This document shows positions 16,278-24,568 of a DNA stretch of 35,509 nucleotides, one piece after another (position 1 is the first letter of the stretch; every line of letters begins with the position of its first letter). The DNA comes from Jiangella rhizosphaerae (GTDB lineage: Bacteria > Actinomycetota > Actinomycetes > Jiangellales > Jiangellaceae), in NCBI RefSeq assembly GCF_003579925.1, contig NZ_QUAL01000137.1, positions 1-35,509 on the forward strand, given 5' to 3'. Below the pieces are notes generated by a model. The model did no database searches and was not told the DNA's origin. It was given only the letters and a program-made list of their open reading frames with translations. Made by a program: the position numbers and the translations under genes.

Positions 16278-17654
16278 ATGAAGCGCACCCAGATCCGCCG
16301 GCGGGCCGTGGCGGCGGCCGCCGGGCTGACGGCGGTCGTGCTGGCCGCCTGCGGACCCGAGGTCAGCTCCGACGCCGAGTCCGGCGCCGGCGACACCGGT
16401 CCCGCCGACGGCACGCTGGCCGCGCCGGACACCGACGCCCCGGCCGGCGAGATCACCATCTGGGACCGCTCCGGCGACCTGTACGAGGTCTTCGACGGCG
16501 TCATCGAGCGGTTCACCGAGCGCTACCCGGACATCGTCGTCCACCATGAGGCCGTCGACATCGACACCAAGCTGCCGAACACGCTCATCGCCGGCGCCGA
16601 CGTGCCGGACGGTGTGTTCCTCGACGACGCCAAGGTGGCCGGGCTCTCGGACCACTTCTACGACCTCTCGGCCGTGCTGGAGCCGTACCTCGACGACATC
16701 GCGGCGCAGAAGGTCGACGTCAACACCGTCGGCGGGCGCATCTACGGCGTTCCGTGGGACCTCAACCCGGGGCTGCTCTACTACCGCGCGGACATCCTCG
16801 AGGAGGTGGGCATCGACCCGGCGTCGATCGAGACCTACGACGACCTGTTCGCCGCCGCGGAGCAGATCAAGGCGGCCCGGCCCGATGCCGCGCCGATCCA
16901 TCTCGAGAAGGAGCCGTTCCTCAGCCAGCTCTGGCTGGAGATGTTCGCCAGCCAGCTGGGCACCAGCCTGGCCGACGAGAACGGCGAGCTGCGACTGGAC
17001 TCGCCCGAGTACCGGCAGATCCTGGGCTGGCTGGACGAGGTGAACAAGGCCGGCCTCGGCACGCGTGCGGAGTACCTCGGCCCGGCCGACCTCGCGGCGT
17101 TGGAGAGCGGCCAGCAGGTCTTCGTCCCGTGGGCGATCTGGTGGGACTTCGCGCCGCAACAGCTGTTGCCGCAGACCACCGGCCTGTGGCGGGCGATGCC
17201 GTTGCCGGCGTGGACCGAGGGCGGCGCGCGCAGCGGTGCGATGGGCGGGTCCAGCTTCGTCATCCCGCGTGACGCCGAGAACCCCGAGTTGGCCTGGCTG
17301 TTCTACGAGTTCCTGGTGTTCGATCCGGAGGGCTTCCAGGCCGTCTACGGGCCCAACGCCATCTACCCGGACGGGCTCAACACGTCGGTGCCCAGCTACG
17401 CGCCGGCCGCCGACCCGGCCACGCCGCTGTTCGGCCCGCTCGACGCGCTGGGCGGCCAGGACCTGTGGCCGGTCGCGATCGAGGCCGGTGAGCAGATCCC
17501 CGGCGGCACGCCCATCCCGCAGTGGTGGGCCGGCGCCGTCGACTACCTCGGCGACAACCTGCAGCGGATGTTCGACGGCGAGCTCACCCCGGAGCAGGTG
17601 ATCGCCGAGTCGACCGAGCAGATCCAGACGAACCTGGTGGACCGCGCGTCGTGA
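16278..17654 (+). CDS. Sugar ABC transporter substrate-binding lipoprotein
   Basis: A protein of 458 residues. A basic start (KRTQIRRR), a hydrophobic core and the lipobox LAAC with Cys25 mark it as a lipoprotein. A 40-residue Gly/Asp/Ala linker follows. The fold is family-1 solute binding: EITIWDRSGDLYEVFDGVI, FTERYPDIVVHHEA and GVPWDLNPGLLYYRADILEE. The tryptophans in VPWAIWWDF may stack on sugar. The ATG at 16278 follows AAAGGAG. The gene opens the plus-strand operon, and its TGA overlaps the GTG of the first permease by 4 bp. Confidence 0.93.
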   Translation: MKRTQIRRRAVAAAAGLTAVVLAACGPEVSSDAESGAGDTGPADGTLAAPDTDAPAGEITIWDRSGDLYEVFDGVIERFTERYPDIVVHHEAVDIDTKLPNTLIAGADVPDGVFLDDAKVAGLSDHFYDLSAVLEPYLDDIAAQKVDVNTVGGRIYGVPWDLNPGLLYYRADILEEVGIDPASIETYDDLFAAAEQIKAARPDAAPIHLEKEPFLSQLWLEMFASQLGTSLADENGELRLDSPEYRQILGWLDEVNKAGLGTRAEYLGPADLAALESGQQVFVPWAIWWDFAPQQLLPQTTGLWRAMPLPAWTEGGARSGAMGGSSFVIPRDAENPELAWLFYEFLVFDPEGFQAVYGPNAIYPDGLNTSVPSYAPAADPATPLFGPLDALGGQDLWPVAIEAGEQIPGGTPIPQWWAGAVDYLGDNLQRMFDGELTPEQVIAESTEQIQTNLVDRAS

Positions 17655-18577
17655 CCATGACCAGCACCGAGATGCGCGAACGGACTCCGGCGGCGCCGGC
17701 CCGGCGACGTCGCCGGCGCCCGTCCGGACGGCGGCTGGCGCCGTACGTCTTCGTGCTGCCGTTCGTCGCGCTGTTCCTCGCGTTCAGCGTCTACCCGCTC
17801 ATCTACACGTTCCGGCTGAGCTTCACCGCGTGGAGCGGGTCCGGTCCGGCGCGCTGGGTCGGCTGGGACAACTACACGTACCTGCTCGGCAGCGACGCGT
17901 TCTGGTCGTCACTCGGCAACTCGGCCGTGCTGTGGCTGCTCATCGTGCCGGTGCAGGTCGTGGTCGCGCTGATCGCGGCGGTGCTGCTGAACAACGCGAA
18001 GCTGCGCATGCGCGGCTTCTACCGCACGGTCGCGCTGGTCCCGTTCGTGACGCCGCTGGTGGCGATGGCGCAGATCTGGATCGTCGTCTTCGACTCCGAC
18101 TACGGCGCGGTGAACCGCCTGCTCGGCGCCGTGGGGCTGCCGGAGATCGACTGGCTGACGTCGACGGTGTGGGCCAAGCCGACGCTCGCGCTGCTGTTCC
18201 TGTGGAAGACGACCGGCTTCGCGATCGTCATCCTGCTGTCGGGGCTGCAGTCGATTCCCGCGTCGGTCTACGAGGCGGCCGAGCTGGACGGCGCATCGCG
18301 CACCCGGCAGCTGGTCAGCATCACTGTGCTGTTGGTCCGCCGCGTGGTGCTGTTCCTCGTCGTCATGCAGACGCTGGCGGTGTTCCAGATGTTCGCCGAG
18401 CCGTACGTCGTCACCGCCGGTGGCCCGTACGGGTCGACGACGACGGCCGGGCTGTACCTCTACGAGCACCTCGGCCGGTCCGACCTCGGCACCGGGTCGG
18501 CGAACTCGTTCCTGCTGGTGGCGCTGGTGATGCTGGTGTCGCTGCTGTTCGTCCGGCTGCTCCGGGAGCGTGACTGA
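17651..18577 (+). CDS. Carbohydrate ABC transporter permease (MalF/UgpA type)
   Basis: A protein of 308 residues with a basic head (ARRRRRRPSGRR) and six membrane segments starting at LAPYVFVLPFVALFLAFSVY. The ATPase-docking loop is SVYEAAELDGASRTRQLVSI. AEPYVVTAGGPYGSTTTAGL is the conserved stretch before the last helices. The GTG start overlaps the binder's stop as GTGA; an ATG two codons later is possible. It forms the channel with the next gene's product. The ATPase must come from elsewhere in the genome. Confidence 0.92.
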   Translation: MTMTSTEMRERTPAAPARRRRRRPSGRRLAPYVFVLPFVALFLAFSVYPLIYTFRLSFTAWSGSGPARWVGWDNYTYLLGSDAFWSSLGNSAVLWLLIVPVQVVVALIAAVLLNNAKLRMRGFYRTVALVPFVTPLVAMAQIWIVVFDSDYGAVNRLLGAVGLPEIDWLTSTVWAKPTLALLFLWKTTGFAIVILLSGLQSIPASVYEAAELDGASRTRQLVSITVLLVRRVVLFLVVMQTLAVFQMFAEPYVVTAGGPYGSTTTAGLYLYEHLGRSDLGTGSANSFLLVALVMLVSLLFVRLLRERD

Positions 18578-18578
18578 G

Positions 18579-19457
18579 ATGGCCGTCTCCGTGATTCCCG
18601 TTCGCCGGCGCGACCGGCGCCGCCCCGCCCTCGGCTCGCACGTGTTCCTCATCGTGCTGACGGCGGCGTTCCTCGCACCGGTCGTGTGGGCGGTGCTGTC
18701 GTCGCTGAAAGAGCCGGCGTCGATCATCACCGACCCGCTCGGCTTCGACCCGGGCACGTCCACCCTCGGCAACTACCGGGCGATGTTCGAGGACGTCCCG
18801 ATCGCCTCGGGCTTCCTCAACACCGCGATCGTGCTGGTGCTCAAGGGCGGGCTGACGCTGTTCTTCGCGCCGCTGGCCGGGTTCGCGTTCGCCAAGTACC
18901 GGTTCGCCGGGCAGAACGTGATCTTCGGCGCCGTCCTGCTCACCCTGATGCTGCCGACCATCGTGCTCGTCGTGCCGCTGCTGCTGCAGATGCGCGAGCT
19001 GGGCTGGGTCAACACCTACCAGGCGCTGGTGCTGCCGGGCGCCGTCGACGCGTTCGCGATCTTCTGGATGCGGCAGGTCATCGCGGCGGTCCCGGACGAG
19101 CTGCTGGACGCGGCGCGGGTCGACGGGTGCGGCGAGTTCCGCATCTTCGTCTCGATCGTGCTGCCGGTGATCCGGCCGGGGCTGGCCGGGCTGGCCGTCC
19201 TGACGGTGATGAACATCTACAACGACTTCGTCTGGCCGGTGGTGGTCACGTCCAGGGAGTCGATGCAGACCCTCCAGGTCGTGCTGGCCACGCTGGCGCA
19301 GAACATCACCGGCAACCGCATCGGCGCCGACTTCGCCACGGTCTGGGGCGAGCTGCTGGCGGCCAGCTCGATCGCGCTCATCCCGCTGCTCGTGGTGTTC
19401 GTGCTGCTGCAGCGCCACTTCATCAACGGCATCCTCGCGGGCTCGGTCAAGGGCTGA
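18579..19457 (+). CDS. Carbohydrate ABC transporter permease (MalG type)
   Basis: A protein of 292 residues from the ATG at 18579, chosen because GGGAG lies 10 nt upstream. A GTG at 18570, overlapping the preceding stop by 8 bp, is the alternative. Six membrane segments are seen. The coupling loop is ELLDAARVDGCGEFRIFVSI, with Gly and Cys where other homologues have Ala-Ser. The end QRHFINGILAGSVKG is the standard MalG-type terminus. It completes the importer with the upstream permease and lipoprotein and is followed 34 bp later by the GH2 gene. Confidence 0.92.
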   Translation: MAVSVIPVRRRDRRRPALGSHVFLIVLTAAFLAPVVWAVLSSLKEPASIITDPLGFDPGTSTLGNYRAMFEDVPIASGFLNTAIVLVLKGGLTLFFAPLAGFAFAKYRFAGQNVIFGAVLLTLMLPTIVLVVPLLLQMRELGWVNTYQALVLPGAVDAFAIFWMRQVIAAVPDELLDAARVDGCGEFRIFVSIVLPVIRPGLAGLAVLTVMNIYNDFVWPVVVTSRESMQTLQVVLATLAQNITGNRIGADFATVWGELLAASSIALIPLLVVFVLLQRHFINGILAGSVKG

Positions 19458-19491
19458 CCCCGCTCCCTCCACCTGACGAAAGGCTCCACCC

Positions 19492-21558
19492 GTGACGCAT
19501 CAGCACGAGTACCCCCGCCCGGATCGCGACCGCTCCGCCGCCTGGCTCCCGCTCGACGGCCGGTGGGAGTTCCGGCCGGACGAGGCGGGCGAGCTGACCG
19601 GTCCCGGCGACCTGGCCGCGGGGCCGTGGCCGGAGTCGATCGTGGTGCCGTTCGCCTGGGAGACGCCGGCGTCGGGCGTGCGGCGGACCTGGCTGGAGTC
19701 GGCGTGGTACCGGACGGCGGTGCGCGTGCCGGACGCGTGGGTGGACGGGCACACCTTCCTGTGCTTCGGCGCGGTCCACCACGAGGCGACGGTCTGGGTG
19801 AACGGCGAGCTGCTCGGCCGGCACACCGGCGGCTACACGCCGTTCGAGTTCGACCTCGGCGCCGTGGCCCGCGCGGGGGAGCGGGCCGAGATCGTCGTGC
19901 GGGTGCACGCACCGGCCGACAAGCGCGAGATCCCGCACGGCAAGCAGCGCTCCATCCCCCGCGACGACTACGACGGCGTCAGCTTCACCCCGACCTCGGG
20001 CATCTGGCAGCCGGTGTGGCTGGAACGGCGCCCGGCCACGTACGTCGACGTCGTCGAGCTGCGCGGCGACTCGCTCACCGGCATCGACGCGACGGTGACG
20101 GCGGCCGGCCCGGCGGCTGCCGGCGCGGTCGTCACGCTGCACACCGAGGGCGTCACCGTCGACCTGACCTGCGACGAGGCCGGCGTGGCCCGCGGGACGC
20201 TACCGCTGGAGCGGCCGCGCCTGTGGTCCCCCGCGGACCCGCACCTGTACCGCGTCGACGTCACGCTGCGCACCGCCGACGGCGTCGACACGCTCGCCGC
20301 GCACACCGGGCTGCGCCGCATCGAGGCCGACGGCGAGCGGCTGAGGCTCAACGGCGAGCCGCTGTACGTCCGCGGCGTGCTGGACCAGGGCTACTGGCCG
20401 GGCACCGGCCTGACCGCGCCCAGCCCGCAGGCGCTGCGCGACGACCTCAGGCTGGCCGCCGAAGCGGGGTTCAACCTGGTCCGCAAGCACCTCAAGTTCG
20501 AGGACCCGCGCTGGCTGCACGCGGCCGACCGGGCCGGGATGCTGGTGTGGGCCGAGCCGGCCAGCACCAGCCGGTTCACCGACGCCAGCTGCGCGGCGTT
20601 CGAGGAGCAGATCGCGGCCATGGTCCGCCGCGACGGCAACCACCCGTCGATCGTCGTCTGGGGGCTGTACAACGAGGAGTGGGGGTTGGACTGGGACGTC
20701 CCCGGCGACGAGCGCAAGCAGGACGCCGTCCGGCGCGCCTACGACCTGCTCGCCGCCCTCGACCGGTCCCGCCCGATCGTCGACAACTCCGGCTGGACGC
20801 ACGTGCGCACCGACCTCGTCGACTGGCACCACTACGAGGAGAACCCGGTGACGTGGGCGCGGACCGTCGCGGCCCTGGCCGCCGGCGAACGTGTCGACTT
20901 CCCGGTGCGGCTCGGGCCGGACCACGTCGAGCACAAGGCCATCTACGCCGACGACGGGGTGCCGCGGTCGGGCGTGCCGTTCCTCAACAGCGAGTACGGC
21001 GGCGGGTTCACCAGCCTCGAGCGCGGCTGGCACCTGCGCTGGCAGACCCAGGAGCTGCGCCGGCACGACCGCATCGCCGGCTACGTCTACACCGAGCTGG
21101 CCGACGTCGAGCACGAGAGCGCCGGGCTGCTGTACGCCGACCGTTCGGCGAAGGACCTCGGCGGCTTCGACCCCGCCATCGTCAACGCACCGACCGTCCT
21201 CGTCTTCGACGTCGAGCCGCTGGCCGCGGGGACCGACCTCGCCCCGGGCGAGGCCGAGTTCGAGGTGCCGGTGCGGGTGTCGCACCACGGGCCGGGCCCG
21301 CTGCACACCACCATCCGCGCCGTCTGGACACCGGCCGGCGCGCCCCGTCCGGGCCGCGACACCAAGCCCGACCTGGAGTCCGAGCCGCTGACCGCCGTGC
21401 CGTTCGCGCTCAGCGAGCCGGTGGTGCTGCGCACCGCCCTGCCCGCCGGACGGCGCACCGGGCGGCTGTGGTGCTGGACCGGCGACGACCCGGCTGACGC
21501 GGACGCCGTCGGCTTCCTCGACGTCGGCTACGTCGAGGCCGGCCACCCGGCCGGCTGA
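19492..21558 (+). CDS. Glycoside hydrolase family 2 enzyme
   Basis: A protein of 688 residues without a signal peptide, so it acts in the cytosol on imported sugar. The order is an N-terminal sugar-binding jelly roll (residues 20-190; HHEATVWVNGELLGRHTGGY), an immunoglobulin-like domain (to about 275), then the TIM barrel. The acid/base is Glu395 in WGLYNEEWG after NHPSIVV, and the nucleophile is Glu501 in FLNSEYGGG. Family 2 includes beta-galactosidases, beta-glucuronidases and beta-mannosidases, and the exact activity is unresolved. The N-E-E-W acid/base context is not diagnostic. The start is GTG with AAAGG upstream. It is last in the operon, so it likely hydrolyses the oligosaccharide delivered by the importer, perhaps after deacetylation by the esterase at 14126-15085. 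Confidence 0.88.
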   Translation: MTHQHEYPRPDRDRSAAWLPLDGRWEFRPDEAGELTGPGDLAAGPWPESIVVPFAWETPASGVRRTWLESAWYRTAVRVPDAWVDGHTFLCFGAVHHEATVWVNGELLGRHTGGYTPFEFDLGAVARAGERAEIVVRVHAPADKREIPHGKQRSIPRDDYDGVSFTPTSGIWQPVWLERRPATYVDVVELRGDSLTGIDATVTAAGPAAAGAVVTLHTEGVTVDLTCDEAGVARGTLPLERPRLWSPADPHLYRVDVTLRTADGVDTLAAHTGLRRIEADGERLRLNGEPLYVRGVLDQGYWPGTGLTAPSPQALRDDLRLAAEAGFNLVRKHLKFEDPRWLHAADRAGMLVWAEPASTSRFTDASCAAFEEQIAAMVRRDGNHPSIVVWGLYNEEWGLDWDVPGDERKQDAVRRAYDLLAALDRSRPIVDNSGWTHVRTDLVDWHHYEENPVTWARTVAALAAGERVDFPVRLGPDHVEHKAIYADDGVPRSGVPFLNSEYGGGFTSLERGWHLRWQTQELRRHDRIAGYVYTELADVEHESAGLLYADRSAKDLGGFDPAIVNAPTVLVFDVEPLAAGTDLAPGEAEFEVPVRVSHHGPGPLHTTIRAVWTPAGAPRPGRDTKPDLESEPLTAVPFALSEPVVLRTALPAGRRTGRLWCWTGDDPADADAVGFLDVGYVEAGHPAG

Positions 21559-21574
21559 GCCGGGCGCGTCCTGT

Positions 21575-22036
21575 TCAGTCCCGCCCGCGGAACCACACGG
21601 CCAGCACGGCCGTGATGCCGGGCAGGGCGAGCAGGACCAGGATCGTGCTACCCAGCCACAGCGGGACGTACTGGTCGTAGGGGTCGCCGCCGGCCCCTGC
21701 GACGGCGGCCACGGTAGTCATGCCCAGCACGAACAGCGTCGTGACGGTCGCGCACACGGCGCGGCCGCGCTTCGCCGCCCAGAGCGCGGCCAGCCAGCCG
21801 GCCAGTCCGAGCACCCCGACGACCAGCAGGGCGATGACGATCGCGTTGCGGTCGAGCGCGACCTCGCTCGCGTCCCACTCGGGGTAGGCGGCCTCGACGT
21901 GCCCCTCGATCGAGCCGAAGAACCACAGGTCCAGCAGGGGGAGTGCGAGGCACACCACTTGCAGGCCGACGCCGAGCTGCAGGGCCTGCACCGTGCTCTG
22001 CCAGCGGCTCGTGCGTCGTTCGTTCCGCACCGCCAT
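21575..22036 (-). CDS. Small integral membrane protein, unknown function
   Basis: A protein of 153 residues with four hydrophobic segments: LGVGLQVVCLALPLLDLWFF, IVIALLVVGVLGLAGWLAAL, AVCATVTTLFVLGMTTVAAV and STILVLLALPGITAVLAVWF. The loop between the first two is acidic (EGHVEAAYPEWDASEVALD) and probably extracytoplasmic. No enzymatic motif is seen, and the family was not recognised. It is divergent from the TetR gene with two matching palindromes between, so it is the most likely TetR target and may take part in efflux or envelope stress. Confidence 0.7.
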   Translation of the reverse strand: MAVRNERRTSRWQSTVQALQLGVGLQVVCLALPLLDLWFFGSIEGHVEAAYPEWDASEVALDRNAIVIALLVVGVLGLAGWLAALWAAKRGRAVCATVTTLFVLGMTTVAAVAGAGGDPYDQYVPLWLGSTILVLLALPGITAVLAVWFRGRD

Positions 22037-22051
22037 GGCGATCTCCCATCT

Positions 22052-22094
22052 CTTACGGTGTATGACTTGCTCGATGCTAGTCTTACGCCGTAAG
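22052..22094. promoter_or_regulatory. Paired TetR operator-like palindromes
   Basis: CTTACGCCGTAAG (22082-22094) is a perfect 13-bp palindrome around one central base. CTTACGGTGTATG (22052-22064) has the same left half and two mismatches on the right. Centres are 30 bp apart, between the divergent TetR and membrane-protein genes. Confidence 0.65.
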
Positions 22095-22114
22095 TGAGGT
22101 CAAGGAGGGTGGTC

Positions 22115-22771
22115 GTGGGCCGGTCGCGAGTGCAGGGCAAGCACGCGGGTCTTACCAGGGAACAGGTGCTCGAGGCCGCGGTGCGCCTGGCTGACCGCGA
22201 CGGCGTCGAGGCGCTGTCGATGCGCAAGCTCGCCCGCGAGCTCGACGTCGAGGCGATGACGCTCTACCACCACGTCCAGAACAAGCAGGGCCTCGAGGAC
22301 GCCATCGTCGAGCACGTCCTCGCCGAGTCGCTGGGCTGGCCGCCGGAGTCGGGGGCCTGGCAGGAGGTGGTGGCCGGCTACGCCCACGACCTGCATCGCG
22401 GCCTCGCCCGACACCCCGGCGCCGTGCTGCTGTTCGCCACCCGTCCCGCGATCACGCCGCGGAGCCTGGCGATCCTGGAGACCCTGGTGCGGCTGCTGCG
22501 CGAGGCAGGGTTCCCCGCGCGGACGGCGTTGCACCTGGTCTACGCGGTCGCCGGCGCCGTCGTCGGGCTCCACCTCGGCTACGCCGGCGACCAGAATCGG
22601 GAACCGGCCGCCGTCGCCGACCTGGCAGGCGAGGACCTCCCCGTCCTCGCCGACGCACTCGCCGACGGCCCGGTGACGATGGAGTCGCGCCTGGATTTCA
22701 CGCTGACGGCGCTCATCGCCGGCTTCGAGACGCTGCTCCCGGCTGACGGCCGCCGGCTCAGCCCCAGGTGA
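22115..22771 (+). CDS. TetR-family transcriptional regulator
   Basis: A protein of 218 residues. The DNA-binding part is TREQVLEAAVRLADRDGVEA, then LSMRKLARELDVEAMTLYHH, the TetR helix-turn-helix with LYHHVQNKQGLEDAI as the fourth helix. The C-terminal two-thirds is helical, with an Ala/Gly-rich ligand pocket (AVAGAVVGLHLGYAG). The GTG at 22115 is chosen because AAGGAGG ends 6 nt before it; an in-frame GTG at 22094 lies inside the palindrome. It likely represses itself and the divergent membrane protein. Its 3' end overlaps folA by 14 bp on the opposite strand. Confidence 0.9.
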   Translation: MGRSRVQGKHAGLTREQVLEAAVRLADRDGVEALSMRKLARELDVEAMTLYHHVQNKQGLEDAIVEHVLAESLGWPPESGAWQEVVAGYAHDLHRGLARHPGAVLLFATRPAITPRSLAILETLVRLLREAGFPARTALHLVYAVAGAVVGLHLGYAGDQNREPAAVADLAGEDLPVLADALADGPVTMESRLDFTLTALIAGFETLLPADGRRLSPR

Positions 22772-23219
22772 GGATGCGGTAGTGCAGGCCGGTCGCCGAC
22801 TCCCGCCATGTCCCGACGGAGTCCGGCGGACGGCCGACCTCCGGCGCGTACGTGTCGCCGTCGAAGTGCTCCTGAAGCTCGGTGACGACGATCCGGTCCG
22901 CAAGCGGCAGCGCGGCGCGGTACACCGCGGAGCCGCCCATCACCCACACGTCACCGGACGCCGCGGCGAGGGCCTGCGCCAGGTCGGGGTACGTCGCTGT
23001 CGCGCCCTCCTGCGGTGTGCGCGACAGCACGAGATTGGACCGGCCCGGCAGCGGCCGGAACCGTGGCGGCAGCGACTCCCACGTGCGGCGGCCCATGAGC
23101 ACGGTCGCGCCCGCGGTGAGGGTGCGGAAGTGCTTCATGTCCTCGGGCAGGTGCCACGGCAGCGCACCGTCGCGGCCGATGACGCCGTTCGCCGACTGCG
23201 CCCAGACCAGGCCGATCAC
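22758..23219 (-). CDS. folA: Dihydrofolate reductase
   Basis: A protein of 153 residues. It has [20 protein letters not shown] with the NADPH- and folate-contact start, [13 protein letters not shown] with the catalytic acidic residue of the DM pair, [10 protein letters not shown] for NADPH phosphate binding, and VMGGSAVY near the end. It reduces dihydrofolate to tetrahydrofolate, regenerating the cofactor oxidised by thymidylate synthase. The GTG start overlaps the thyA stop as GTGA, so the two are one operon with coupled translation. Confidence 0.95.
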   Translation of the reverse strand: MIGLVWAQSANGVIGRDGALPWHLPEDMKHFRTLTAGATVLMGRRTWESLPPRFRPLPGRSNLVLSRTPQEGATATYPDLAQALAAASGDVWVMGGSAVYRAALPLADRIVVTELQEHFDGDTYAPEVGRPPDSVGTWRESATGLHYRILTWG

Positions 23220-24013
23220 ACCGCCACCGGCGCCTTGATGGCCGGGTGCGGGTCGTAGCCCTCCAGCGCGAAGTGCTCGTAGGTGTAGTCGAACAGGCTG
23301 TCCGCCGGCTTCAGGTGCAGCGTCGGGAACGGTCGCGCGTCGCGGGCCAGCTGCGTACGCACCTGGTCGACGTGGTTGTCGTAGATGTGGCAGTCGCCGC
23401 CGGTCCAGATGAAGTCACCGACGCGCAGGCCCACCTGCTGGGCGATCATGTGCGTCAGCAGCACGTAGCTGGCGATGTTGAACGGCACGCCGAGGAACAG
23501 GTCGGCGCTGCGCTGGTACAGCTGGCACGACAGCTCGCCGTCGGCGACGTAGAACTGGAAGAACGCGTGGCACGGCGGCAGCGCCATCCGCGGGATGTCG
23601 GCGACGTTCCACGCGGACACGATGATCCGCCGGGAGTCGGGGTTCTCGCGCAGCGTGCGCAGCACCTCGCTGATCTGGTCGACGTGCCCGCCGTCCGGCG
23701 TCGGCCACGACCGCCACTGCACCCCGTAGACGGGGCCGAGCTCACCGTCCGGCGCCGCCCACTCGTCCCAGATGGTGACGCCGTTCTCCTGCAGCCAGCC
23801 GACGTTGGAGTCGCCGCGCAGGAACCACAGCAGCTCGTACGCGATCGAGCGGAAGTGCACCTTCTTCGTCGTGATCAGCGGAAAGCCCTCTGACAGCCGG
23901 TAGCGCAGCTGGTGACCGAAGATCGACCGCGTGCCCGTCCCGGTGCGGTCGCCCTTGTGAGCCCCCGTGTCGAGCACGTGGCGGAGCAGGTCCTCGTACT
24001 GCGTGTCCGGCAT
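23216..24013 (-). CDS. thyA: Thymidylate synthase
   Basis: A protein of 265 residues, almost exactly the Escherichia coli length. It has [17 protein letters not shown] with the phosphate-binding Arg, [14 protein letters not shown], the catalytic Cys148 in [29 protein letters not shown] with the second-subunit arginine, and HIYDNHVDQ near the end. It makes dTMP from dUMP with methylene-tetrahydrofolate. The ATG at 24013 begins the conserved block, and an upstream in-frame Met would add unrelated residues. It is first in the thyA-folA operon. Many actinomycetes use ThyX instead or as well, so possession of ThyA is useful strain information. Confidence 0.96.
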   Translation of the reverse strand: MPDTQYEDLLRHVLDTGAHKGDRTGTGTRSIFGHQLRYRLSEGFPLITTKKVHFRSIAYELLWFLRGDSNVGWLQENGVTIWDEWAAPDGELGPVYGVQWRSWPTPDGGHVDQISEVLRTLRENPDSRRIIVSAWNVADIPRMALPPCHAFFQFYVADGELSCQLYQRSADLFLGVPFNIASYVLLTHMIAQQVGLRVGDFIWTGGDCHIYDNHVDQVRTQLARDARPFPTLHLKPADSLFDYTYEHFALEGYDPHPAIKAPVAV

Positions 24014-24045
24014 GCTTGCGAGCTTAGACCGCGCCTCTCGCCGTT

Positions 24046-24531
24046 TCACGGACCGCCGTGCCCACCGGGTCCGGTTCGAGCGAGGAGCTCGTTACCGCGG
24101 CGTGCGATCTCGTCGGGCTCGAGATCCTCCTGGTGGGTGAGGAACACCCACACGTGACCGAACGGGTCTCGGAGCATGACCGTCCGATCGCCATAGAACA
24201 TGTCCGTCGGCTCTTGCAGGAGTTCGGCGCCGGCCCGCACCGCCCGCTCCGCCAGACCGTCGACGTCGTCGACATACACGTGGAGCCCGACGGTCGTCGC
24301 TCCCAACGTGCGCGGCGAGGCGAAGATGCCGTCCGCGTCGCCGACCATGAAGACCGAGCCACCGACCGCCATCTCGGCGTGGAGCACCCTGCCGTCCGGG
24401 TGAGCGATCCGGAAGAGCTCCTCCGCGCCGAAGGCCTCGGCGTAGAAGCGCATGGCCGCGTCCGCGCCGTCGACCATCACGTGGGCCACGGCCGCCTTCT
24501 CGTATCGGGTGGGAATCGTCCGGTTGACCAT
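24046..24531 (-). CDS. VOC-family protein (PhnB/glyoxalase-like)
   Basis: A protein of 161 residues made of two beta-alpha-beta-beta-beta modules. The first reads [20 protein letters not shown] with [19 protein letters not shown]. The second reads [20 protein letters not shown] with [15 protein letters not shown]. That is the layout of PhnB-like VOC proteins, which bind metals or drugs or act on small electrophiles. Its reaction is unknown. It starts only 6 nt after a MerR-type -10 box, so its message is nearly leaderless. Redox or toxicant induction is therefore likely. It converges with no neighbour and precedes thyA on the same strand with a 32-bp gap. Confidence 0.87.
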   Translation of the reverse strand: MVNRTIPTRYEKAAVAHVMVDGADAAMRFYAEAFGAEELFRIAHPDGRVLHAEMAVGGSVFMVGDADGIFASPRTLGATTVGLHVYVDDVDGLAERAVRAGAELLQEPTDMFYGDRTVMLRDPFGHVWVFLTHQEDLEPDEIARRGNELLARTGPGGHGGP

Positions 24532-24537
24532 GGCGAC

Positions 24538-24568
24538 AGGCTAAAACCTCAAGCATGGTTGAGGTCAA
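24538..24568 (-). promoter_or_regulatory. MerR/SoxR-type promoter of the VOC gene
   Basis: On the minus strand TTGACC (24563-24568) and TAGCCT (24538-24543) are separated by 19 bp. The spacer and the -35 edge hold the palindrome ACCTCAAGCATGGTTGAGGT (24546-24565, plus orientation). An over-long 19-bp spacer carrying a CCTCAA-type dyad is the signature of MerR-family activation, and the half-site equals that of SoxR boxes. Transcription would start within a few bases of the ATG at 24531. Confidence 0.65.
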
